A stretch of DNA of 64,000 nt from Oegoconia quadripuncta (taxonomy: Eukaryota; Arthropoda; Insecta; Lepidoptera; Autostichidae): positions 20,772,865-20,836,864 of the forward strand of contig OX438750.1 of the NCBI GenBank assembly GCA_949316235.1. Reading direction: 5' to 3'. The notes under the pieces were generated by a model that was not told where the DNA came from, made no database searches, and saw only the letters and a program-made list of their open reading frames with translations. Shown here in pieces: positions 36,801 to 43,471 of this stretch. Every line of letters begins with the position of its first letter. Positions within the stretch are counted from its first letter, which is position 1. A program made the translations under genes and the position numbers.

Positions 36801-37498
36801 GTGATATTCATCTTGTACCTGATCCATCTGTGGTCCGAACATGATGCTTCTCCGGATACATGCCAATCAGAGATGTAGTGTGCCGCATGTTCTGTCGCTA
36901 GAGTGAGATCAATGATAGTTTGGGCTCGTCGCGTAACGAAGGTAGGCTCAGAGCCTCTGTTTAAAATACGAAGGTTAGTGGAAAATAAAAAGGTCAGTAA
37001 TTCCTCACCTCGTACGTTGGTATTACCACAACCCCAAATGGTGTGGTGCGCGTTGGAGTCGGTCGATAGTACTAGTTCTGATCCCTCTCGCTCGCAGTAG
37101 TCCACAAGTGCGATCAGCTCAGACGTGGGCACATCAGCATCGCCCGGCAGGTAGGCAGACGCTAGCACCACATCCGGCAGACCCTGGGAGGGATCATTGA
37201 AGATCCTGACAGCTGTCAAGTCTCTGGAACATAGTTCTGTTAGTACAGTGGTGGTTACATGTTTGGGAACAAAGATGCATGTACGTGGGTTACTTACGGT
37301 GGTATTGAGCAGTAGTTTCCCGCCAATGTTTGTCAGACCACATATTCTGCCCTTCCTAATCCACGGCTCCTGGATTAGGGCTATGGTCTCGTTGTTGATC
37401 TCCAGCGCCCTGCGTAAGTTGGCCGTAGCGGTTTGGCTATGCTGGAGATTGGTTTGGAGGACGTTAAATAGGGCTCGCTGGAGAGATGGGGGAGCCAT
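33857..37498 (-). CDS. LINE ORF2 polyprotein: endonuclease, reverse transcriptase, RNase H
   Basis: A 1213-aa replication enzyme that nicks the target, copies the element RNA and removes the template. Residues about 10-235 form an AP-like endonuclease (NVLQTNLQHSQ; catalytic IQEPW; STDSNAHHTIWG; CSDHRW). Residues about 480-790 form the reverse transcriptase (FRPISLTSFLLKTLERL, GCPQGGVLSPLLWN, and catalytic YADD near residue 680). Residues about 935-1075 are RNase H (IYTDGSKTCNGSGAGVF, LSDSMAVLRALE, WIKGHSGSLGNDAADELA), with the acidic residues and late His present. A C-terminal knuckle CRGCLNAEETAAHVILEC lies near residue 1160. The frame is intact. The start ATG at 37496-37498 overlaps the ORF1 end by 35 nt in a different frame, so it needs reinitiation, leaky scanning or frameshifting. 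Seen: all catalytic motifs. Known: the enzyme family. Inferred: activity. Confidence 0.95.
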   Translation of the reverse strand: MAPPSLQRALFNVLQTNLQHSQTATANLRRALEINNETIALIQEPWIRKGRICGLTNIGGKLLLNTTVSNPRTCIFVPKHVTTTVLTELCSRDLTAVRIFNDPSQGLPDVVLASAYLPGDADVPTSELIALVDYCEREGSELVLSTDSNAHHTIWGCGNTNVRGEELLTFLFSTNLRILNRGSEPTFVTRRAQTIIDLTLATEHAAHYISDWHVSGEASCSDHRWIRYKMNITIKPAEPRRIPRKLNRQEYRRLTRESLREVTSPAMYDNTAAIDSHLNQLVSTLTNCFEQTCPLVTPRQAPSRTGHSWWGPELERLRREVRKLFNKAKNSRLEQDWDHYVQTRKQYKNRIRLRKSECWRHFCTNIETTNQAARVKNILSSEPERGIGCLKKQDGSFTNTDAETSALLLQTHFPGCLIMDNPSWADQLSHNPEPSDWTTARRVVDYDKVKWAINSFLPFKSAGLDGIFPGLLKWCDEAIVVHLVTLYRGCIAYRHIPLQWREIKIVFIPKPGKSDYTQPKSFRPISLTSFLLKTLERLCDRDIRTHSLACNPLHPYQHAYCMGKSIESALHSVVSYIENGLSSKQSTLGCFIDVEGAFDKTSFTSIGMALKHHGVDRAIAGFIDSMLRYRAIQLTVNTTVKGVVSRGCPQGGVLSPLLWNIVVDELIRQLNTRGIYTVGYADDLAILVSGPVDSALCDIMDSALKIVEQWCNKHELTVNPSKTELVMFTNKRNLGNLRLPKLFDTSLTLAQEVKYLGIILDSKLNWHRHIDHKLEKACITFWQCKRLIGKNWGLTPKITLWLYTAVIRPILTYGAIVWWPRTELSTVINKLQKFQRLACCAVTGCMRTTPTAALEVLLGISPLDLHIQQEAAMSAIRLKKLGLWHHREGLHCRVLGRFVEIQPLFGAPCDRIPKTQVFGRSYRIQLHESEQDHSGIHEVRIYTDGSKTCNGSGAGVFSYDLNINLSLALGKHSSIFQCECIAITNAANAVLQKGISDYNIRILSDSMAVLRALESNTFTSGLIQECHLALECASVLNRVTLQWIKGHSGSLGNDAADELARRGSESPAVGPAPFLPIPYSQLRTWMRKITQDKHNNLWTNITSCRQSKEAVSSLSPTLTRRLLSLNRQDLKMVVGVVTGHCPLNKHLYTMSFTDSPICRGCLNAEETAAHVILECEGVASQRVQILKTPRSLREACERPRRLLCFWKELGWLS

Positions 37499-39050
37499 CG
37501 CTGCTCAGCAAATCCTCGTCTGGCTCGGAGGTGAGCCTAACGTCCGGTGTGGTGGCTTGCAAAGGCCTAGCTTTCGCTAAGCCGGAAGTCGAGGGTTGTT
37601 GCCCAGCCTCGTCACGTGGACGTACAGTAGGAGTGGACTCGCCACCCGCCCGGCCACCAGACGCGGCGTCCTGCTCCATTGGAGTTGGCTCCGCGGCCGG
37701 CGACCCGATTGGTGACGCCTCCCTCTGAGGTTCTAGAACCTCCTCCTTACCGAATTTGACGTAAGCAGATCCGGTTTTATACGCCACACGTCGACCTCTT
37801 GCCTGAATTTCAGGTATATCGGTCTGTGGTATCCCAAGAACGAGGAACACGCCTTCTTTACTTTCTTGCTTTTCAGCAAGGTAGACGGTCCACTCGTTTA
37901 TGTGATACCAACGATTTTGGGCCACAAGTCGGATACGCAGCTGGTCCAGCGTTGTATCCTTGAATTTAGGAATGAACATCGCTGCTTTAACCCTGCGCGG
38001 CACCTCACTTTGTCGACGAACGACAAGGGATGTGCCCGCAATGGGTGACGTCAGCGATGGGACCGTGCGGTTAAGCCACTCACGGGCGAAGTCGTCCTCG
38101 CACCAGAGTTTAAGGACGCCCTCGCTCCAAAAGGGCTTGCCGCGGAATGAAGGACCAAGCGGTTGAGGGGTGTCCTGTCCGAAGATGTCTTCGTCCACCG
38201 CCCTCTCTATCTCATCATTGATGAGCTCCGCCTGCTCCTTGGTTAGATCCCTGAAAGGCTCCGTCATGATGGCCATGCAAAATTCATTAGCGCGCAGCGC
38301 ATCGGAGTACAGAGGTCTCTCAGGGGGTGTTGGAAAAGCGTCAGTTTTCGAGCGCTTGCCGCTGTCCCGTGGCGACAGAGTGTCGTCCGGGCGGTTCCTC
38401 TTGCAGGGCTTTGCCCCACTCGAGGTCCCTGCAGCAGCCGCAGCCCTAGACCTGCCCGCTCGTTTGCCGCGAGGGCGAGGTGCACTGCTCCTTTTGGGAT
38501 TACTCCCTCCAGGAACTGCTTCCAAAGCCAAGCCGGCACAAGTCCCCTTGACCGCGCCCACTTCCCTAGCAGCCTGGTTAGGTCCGGCGCTTTGGGTCTG
38601 AGGAGCACGTGTCTCAGGATCGTGGGTCCCGGAGGTCCCTTCGGCGGCGTTTTGCTGCCTACTAGACTTGGCGGCCTGTCTCTGGGCGCGCCTAGCAGCT
38701 GCACGCGCTTCCGCGCGCTTGCGCTTGCTAGGCGCTTTCCTCGCCACCTTTGGTTGGTCGCTGTCGGGTCTAGGTTTCCTTACGGTAAACCCAGTCCGCC
38801 AGCCGGTGCCTTCAGGGGTACTCGGTACCCTTAGGGATTTGGCCATCGCTGACATGTCCATCAGCCCCTTCGGCGCTCCCGAAGGTGCAGCCGGTGGGGT
38901 GGCGGACGTACCAGCGATAGCGCTAGTTCCGCGCGGCGCATCCGAGGACGCAGCCTGCTTCTTTGGTGGCGCATCTTTCGACGCAGCCCGCCGTGGCGCA
39001 TCGGAAGACGCAGCCTGGCTGTTGGTTTTAAATTTTCCCTTTGAAGCCAT
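37464..39050 (-). CDS. LINE ORF1, gag-like nucleic acid-binding protein
   Basis: A 528-aa protein expected to coat the element RNA. The N-terminal half (residues 1-220) is low complexity and basic. It has repeated SSDAPR/SKDAP units in the first 50 residues, then Arg/Lys/Ala-rich segments such as KRKRAEARAAARRAQRQAAK and a KRNRPDDTLSPRDSGKRSK stretch likely to act as a nuclear signal. Residues about 245-430 are a folded region beginning EPFRDLTKEQAELINDEIER and containing MFIPKFKDTTLDQLRIRL. In my judgement this matches the domain of unknown function (DUF4780-like) common in ORF1 of insect LOA-type LINEs. No CCHC knuckles are visible. The C-terminus is Pro/Ser-rich. It starts at the ATG at 39048-39050 and overlaps ORF2 by 35 nt. 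Confidence 0.88.
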   Translation of the reverse strand: MASKGKFKTNSQAASSDAPRRAASKDAPPKKQAASSDAPRGTSAIAGTSATPPAAPSGAPKGLMDMSAMAKSLRVPSTPEGTGWRTGFTVRKPRPDSDQPKVARKAPSKRKRAEARAAARRAQRQAAKSSRQQNAAEGTSGTHDPETRAPQTQSAGPNQAAREVGAVKGTCAGLALEAVPGGSNPKRSSAPRPRGKRAGRSRAAAAAGTSSGAKPCKRNRPDDTLSPRDSGKRSKTDAFPTPPERPLYSDALRANEFCMAIMTEPFRDLTKEQAELINDEIERAVDEDIFGQDTPQPLGPSFRGKPFWSEGVLKLWCEDDFAREWLNRTVPSLTSPIAGTSLVVRRQSEVPRRVKAAMFIPKFKDTTLDQLRIRLVAQNRWYHINEWTVYLAEKQESKEGVFLVLGIPQTDIPEIQARGRRVAYKTGSAYVKFGKEEVLEPQREASPIGSPAAEPTPMEQDAASGGRAGGESTPTVRPRDEAGQQPSTSGLAKARPLQATTPDVRLTSEPDEDLLSSDGSPISPASPI

Positions 39051-39912
39051 AGGGTTATGTGTTTAATTTCATCCCCGAGATTACCCACCCTCCTTGGAGC
39101 CCGCAAGTGGGGACGTCATGCACCAAACGTACACAAACGCCAGGTATACCTCGGGGATATAGGACTCCCGCCCCAGAATGGTTGGCAGGTGACATCCGAG
39201 AGAGATCCAACGCCCCCGCAGGACAGGGAAATCCATACGGGTGGCATTGGGTCCTCGGTCGGCCCGCTTCCCCACCCTCAGTTTGAGAGCCCTCGCCTGC
39301 ATACCTCTGACGGTATGCTGCAGCCGATTGACTCCAGTTGGCTAGACCAGAGCCTCCCGTTTGAGAGGAAATCCAGACCAAAGACGTGTGTTGCTAACAG
39401 TCAGCACTATCCCGGCCGACCGCCCGCTCAACGCCCAGGACTCCTTCATCCCCCCGTACGGGTCTCCACGCACGGCACAAACACGTGGGTGACTACTTCT
39501 CTTACCCGCCATCCCTACACTGCGTGATGGCGAGCCCTCAGCCACCCTGCCACAAGGGTCCGAGGTGCAGAGAGTGCCGGGGGACCGGTTTTAAGGCGCC
39601 GGTGGTTCGCCTTCGCCCCACACAGATTGGCCATAAGGACTCAGGGGAAGATGTTTTGTGTGAAACCCTTTGGAGTCCTTATGTTACCGGAGTGCACGAT
39701 CGCTGCCAGTTGCCTGACAGCGACCCACCACAGGTCCGCGTCGGCAGACCTGCGGCGGCGTGGACGTTCTGTGAGGACTTGTTGGTGGACGTCTATAGTC
39801 GCAGGCTCACACTCCCTGGACGTACGTTATCGGCATTTCCTGGTTTTTGATGATGACACCGGTCCAGCTGCGATGACATCCCAGGACCCATATACCACCA
39901 ACCACACACTCC
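39051..39912 (-). other. 5' UTR of the LINE
   Basis: 862 bp upstream of ORF1, bounded by the target duplication. It is GC-richer than the surrounding genome, like the coding part of the element. Open frames here (for example 39057-39527, plus strand) are shadows in GC-rich sequence without recognisable protein. An internal pol II promoter is expected for this class, but no specific motif is claimed. Confidence 0.75.
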
Positions 39913-39926
39913 GCTAATTGCTTCTA
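39913..39926. repeat. Target-site duplication of the LINE, right copy
   Basis: GCTAATTGCTTCTA, identical to 33763-33776. Confidence 0.93.
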
Positions 39927-41022
39927 ATTTGGCACGACTGGTACGAATAAAAAGAACTATCCAAATATTATTAATGCGAAAGTTTGAATATTTGTTACGC
40001 ACTTAACAATGACAGGAAAATGATGACAATATGGATGAAATTTGGTGTAGGTGTTGTTAAAAAGTTTTTTTTTTTTATGCACAACGGGTTGTTACTTGAC
40101 CTCAATCACACCTGATGTTAAGTGAAGATGAGGTCGAAGGTGGAAGCGTACTGACCCGGAAACCCCAACACATTTGGGGGACTGGCTATCTTATCTCTGA
40201 CAACCGGAACACAACAATGCTATTAACATTGCTACTTGGTGGCAGATTTAGATAAGATGGTGGTAGCTAGTAAAATTATTTTTGCAGTCTGTAAAATAAG
40301 CAGAAATTCAAAGTTTTAAGGTTAAAAGTCGATTGTGGTTAGCTAACAAATGCTAAGGAAAAATAAAATTATGCATGCCCGACACACACTTACCTGGTTA
40401 TTTAAATTACCACCATCTGCGTTCAAGGAACTACTTATTGAACATTATATTCTTTACTATAGCGTAAAGCGCTATGCACGTAATTGCTTTGTCACTGCAC
40501 TCTATCATTATAAGCAACCTAAACAGATATTCCACCACAAGAATGTTTCTAGAGCCAGAAACAATATGAATTAATGAGTTCCTCAGTATTAGCGCTACAG
40601 TTTAATAACGTTTGAACAAAGGGAACGTCAGGTGAAATGGATTTTCTTAACAGAAGATTCTAAGTTAGGATTATTTAAAGCTCGCCTTTCTGATACAGCC
40701 TTTGTTATGTGTTACGTAACAATGTGGTTTCAGTAATTTAATTTATCCACATTTGCTAATTAGAGTGTTGAAGGACCTTATACCACAATGTGGGAGTGGT
40801 GGTGCACCACTAACCAAACTTGCAGAAAGTTAGGACGAATCTCAGAGCACACTGATTATTTTAGACGAAGTTCTAAATTGGAGTTAGTACTATATTAATT
40901 CTGTGCTTTGGTTGTAAAAATGTCATGCCCTAAAATTGGGTAAAATATTGCTATTGGGGTTAATCTAATTTATTACTTTTGATTTAATAAATCTGTACTT
41001 AGGCACTTAATTAAAAGTGACA
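39927..41022. other. Spacer between LINE and Polinton, with SINE family A fragment
   Basis: At 39970-40050 is a fragment with GCGAAAGTTTGAATATTTG from the CTAG-type short element. At 40064-40271 is a minus-orientation SINE family A copy lacking its tRNA head (TTTTTTTTTATGCACAACGG, CACACCTGATGTTAAGTG, AACACAACAATGCTATTAAC). The remaining 750 bp show nothing recognisable. The frame at 40350-40574 has no known domain. Confidence 0.6.
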
Positions 41023-41028
41023 GGCAAA
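41023..41028. repeat. Target-site duplication of the Polinton, left copy
   Basis: GGCAAA directly precedes the AGTAGTAGGG terminus and recurs at 56583-56588 directly after the opposite terminus. Six-base target duplications are characteristic of Polinton/Maverick integration by a retroviral-type integrase. Confidence 0.95.
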
Positions 41029-41033
41029 AGTAG

Positions 41034-41997
41034 TAGGGATTCAACGGTTCTGGACCACCCCAGTTTTCTGGTCCATCACTCCACCCGCTGCTCGCAAAAA
41101 GGGCTTCACATATGCTCGCGGTATGTGTGTAATAAAGTTTATTCACGGTTAAATTCGCGCTTAGATTCGCGGTATGTGTAATAAACTTTATTCACGGTTA
41201 CGTAATAAAGTTTATTCACGGTTAAATTCGCGCTTAGATTCGCGGTATGTGTAATAAACTTTATTCACGGTTACGTAATAAAGTTTATTCATGGTTAAAT
41301 TCACGCTTAGATTCGCGGTTATTATCGGCGGATGTGTGGGTGGCTTGGTTCGGTTCACTGACAGATATCGTTCGGCCATATGTGAGATATCACGGTGCTC
41401 GCGGAATAATCATCGCGCTTCGTTGCGTAATAAATTCGCGGTTCCATATGTGACATGTCGTGGTCCTCTCACAGAATTGATCGAGGGACAGATTGAGAGC
41501 GGCACGGTTGCATTGTAGGGATTCAACGGTTCTGGACCACCCCAGTTTTCTGGTCCATCACTCCACCCGCTGCTCGCAAAAAGGGCTTCACATATGCTCG
41601 CGGTATGTGTGTAATAAAGTTTATTCACGGTTAAATTCGCGCTTAGATTCGCGGTATGTGTAATAAACTTTATTCACGGTTACGTAATAAAGTTTATTCA
41701 CGGTTAAATTCGCGCTTAGATTCGCGGTATGTGTAATAAACTTTATTCACGGTTACGTAATAAAGTTTATTCATGGTTAAATTCACGCTTAGATTCGCGG
41801 TTATTATCGGCGGATGTGTGGGTGGCTTGGTTCGGTTCACTGACAGATATCGTTCGGCCATATGTGAGATATCACGGTGCTCGCGGAATAATCATCGCGC
41901 TTCGTTGCGTAATAAATTCGCGGTTCCATATGTGACATGTCGTGGTCCTCTCACAGAATTGATCGAGGGACAGATTGAGAGCGGCACGGTTGCATTG
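41034..41997 (+). repeat. 482-bp tandem duplication inside the left terminal repeat
   Basis: Unit 1 is 41034-41515 and unit 2 is 41516-41997. Both start TAGGGATTCAACGGTTC and end GAGCGGCACGGTTGCATTG, and they appear identical throughout. The right terminal repeat has only one unit. The unit starts at the sixth base of the element, so the outermost AGTAG is not duplicated. Open frames within it (for example 41247-41453, 41291-41518, 41773-42114) are repeat shadows with no recognisable protein. Confidence 0.93.
41131..41322 (+). repeat. Subterminal 73-bp tandem repeats with palindromic cores
   Basis: AATAAAGTTTATTCACGG starts at 41131, 41204 and 41277, giving a 73-bp period with a third, diverged unit (CATGG in place of CACGG). 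Each full unit contains the near-palindromes AATAAAGTTTATT and AATAAACTTTATT plus GCTTAGATTCGCGG. The array is copied in the second duplication unit (41613-41804) and, inverted, at about 56289-56480. Such subterminal arrays could bind an element protein such as the integrase or terminal protein; that role is inference. Confidence 0.85.
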
Positions 41998-42390
41998 TTA
42001 TGGAATCATGGTAATAAAATTAATTCACTGTTTGATTGGGAACGCTCGCGAACGCTCTTTGAATCATGGGTGGTCCGGCGAGTAGAGTCCGAACAAAAGC
42101 GTACTTATTCTTAGAAAGTTTCTATAGCAGCGGCATTTCTTTGTGAAATATTTTTTTATCGTAAGTATTAATTTTACGTTGCTGGGTAGAGTCCAAACAA
42201 AAGCGTGGTAATTGTGTATTATTGTTGTATGTACATTTTACGATTATTGCTGTTTCAAAATGGAGTATCCCGTCCTTACCTTAAATTTTTTTCATGGTTA
42301 TTGCCACAAAGTTTCTATAGAAACGGTATTTCTTTGTTGTGAAATGAGTTTTTGCTACGTTGACTTGTCAAAACAGGATCTCGTGTGACA

Positions 42391-42398
42391 TATATAAG
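42391..42398 (+). promoter_or_regulatory. TATA box of the left terminal-repeat gene
   Basis: TATATAAG lies about 32 bp upstream of CACAGTTC (42422-42429), an initiator-like match, and 62 bp upstream of the start codon at 42460. The identical promoter in the right repeat points inward on the minus strand (55695-55702). Confidence 0.7.
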
Positions 42399-42459
42399 AG
42401 CGCTAAGGCCTACGTCTCTCTACACAGTTCGAGAGATACCAGTTGACAAAGCATCTACT

Positions 42460-43277
42460 ATGGTGAGTTTAATTATTTAATTTTACCTATTTTTCTCAAT
42501 TGTGTTGTGTTGTGTGTGTTTCAATATGTATACGTAGTGTTTCCAAACTGTTATAAAACAATTCCTAACATCTGAACCTAAATTATCCGAGTCGTTAATG
42601 ATTTCTCAGTGAATTCTCGATGTCGCTAAGTTTGTCCCTATTCTAATTTAACTATACTCTCTTGTTTCAGTGTGTGTTATATTGTTCTAATGTATAATCG
42701 TTAATTAATCAATTATAGTGCGCCTCGATGAATAGGGCTCTGTGAGCATCGTGGTTTTTTGGAAAAACTAAGTCATACGCTAACCCAATATTTAAACTTG
42801 TTTCAGACATCAATTCCCGAGTGTGATTACACATTTAAGAACTATTATTTTCCTGCCTCTCCTGATTTAAGTGATGATGAAACTCGCGGTTCTCCCACAT
42901 TAAAGGCCAAGCAAAATACCGCAAAGAGAAGCATTGATGCTTTTTTTGAGAAGCCGAAGAAAAAGAAGGTCAGAACGCACTCTTCAAATGTGGCCCAGGC
43001 TAACGGAGAGGGAACATCATACATTTCATCAAATAACGACGATGGATCCACTGCGAGCCATCTCATTAAAATAGAAGTGTATGAGATGAAAAAATTGAAA
43101 GATGTTCTACCCATTGATTACTGGAAATACGCAGATGTACGTGTTAAATATTACATCACATCAGAAGAGGACAAAAATTATCAAAATACCAGAGATTTAA
43201 TTTATAATATAACAAAACAGGTGGCAACTAGGAAGGGCTGCACAAAATATTTCATAGAAACCGATAAGAAACAATAA
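42460..43277 (+). CDS. Terminal-repeat-encoded spliced protein with PIP-box-like motif and NLS, left copy
   Basis: Two-exon model. Exon 1 contributes only the ATG (42460-42462), immediately followed by the donor GTGAGT. The acceptor is TTGTTTCAG ending at 42806. Exon 2 is 42807-43277. The phase is zero and the product is 157 aa. The unspliced frame would have to start at a TTG and read through intron sequence, so splicing is preferred. Near residues 30-60 is KRSIDAFFEKPKKKKV, which combines a PIP-box-like motif (I-x2-FF, with Lys where Gln is usual) and an SV40-type nuclear signal. The C-terminal half (about residues 80-157) looks folded (YEMKKLKDVLPIDYWKYADV, VKYYITSEEDKNYQNTRDLI). No family recognised. 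Location inside the terminal repeat gives two inverted copies per element. A PCNA-linked or terminus-related role is speculation. Confidence 0.75.
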
Positions 43278-43309
43278 CACCTTACCTATTGTTACCACTC
43301 TTACTACCT

Positions 43310-43471
43310 AATGACCCCCCGCCATGCTACTTAAAATCGACTATATAATGAGGGTTTCAACTCAAGTAAACTGAGAGTCATTCCTAATCAACCATTGACT
43401 GAAGTTTGTTAGTGGTAGTCTAAAAACCAAAGACCTTTATTAGTGGTAGTCCCTTATTCAGTGTTAACACG
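43310..43471 (+). promoter_or_regulatory. Promoter and 5' leader of the Polinton DNA polymerase
   Basis: The unique region just inside the left repeat. TATATAAT at 43342-43349 is a TATA box, with a possible initiator at GAGTCATTCC about 30-35 bp downstream. TTAGTGGTAGTC occurs twice (43409-43420 and 43440-43451), a short direct repeat of unknown role. TTCAGTG just before the ATG is a second initiator-like site. Confidence 0.55.

Larger units (their letters stand above)
33777..39912 (-). mobile_element. Full-length non-LTR retrotransposon, RNase H-bearing I/LOA-like group
   Basis: A 6,136-bp element on the minus strand. The order 5' to 3' is a 5' UTR of about 860 bp, ORF1 (gag-like), ORF2 (endonuclease, reverse transcriptase, RNase H) and a 3' UTR of only about 80 bp. 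The 3' end is a heptamer repeat, read on the plus strand as CTTGATACTTGATACTTGAT at 33777-33796, instead of poly(A). This resembles the short tandem-repeat tails of I-type elements. Both frames are uninterrupted and a 14-bp target duplication is intact, so the copy is young and may be mobilisation-competent. Assignment to the LOA side of the group rests on the RNase H domain and the type of ORF1; a phylogeny of the RT domain would settle it. Confidence 0.9.
41029..43309 (+). repeat. Left terminal inverted repeat of the Polinton, 2,281 bp
   Basis: Reverse complement of 54784-56582, except for an extra 482 bp. The inner boundary is at TTACTACCT (43301-43309), after which the left reads AATGACCCC and the reversed right end reads TATTTCACC. 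2,281 minus 482 equals 1,799, exactly the right repeat length, so no other net length change separates them. For the region after the duplication, paired coordinates sum to 98,093. The terminus AGTAGTAGGG has a triplet reiteration (AGT AGT AG) like those that allow slide-back in protein-primed replication. Confidence 0.95.

Noticed and set aside
38170..39066. Long plus-strand frames antisense to LINE ORF1
   Set aside because: Shadows of the GC-rich ORF1 coding sequence; no recognisable protein.
39057..39527. 156-codon plus-strand frame
   Set aside because: It lies antisense in the GC-rich 5' UTR of the LINE; no domain, and it overlaps other random frames.
41131..41322. CRISPR-like array from regularly spaced repeats
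   Set aside because: The repeats are contiguous 73-bp tandem units without unique spacers, in a eukaryotic transposon.
41247..42114. Open frames within the duplicated left terminus (68, 75 and 113 codons)
   Set aside because: They run through the 73-bp non-coding repeats, overlap each other in different frames and show no recognisable protein.
42759..42806. Unspliced start for the terminal-repeat protein (16 extra N-terminal residues)
   Set aside because: It begins at TTG, not ATG, and lies in a segment with consensus intron ends; the spliced ATG model is better.
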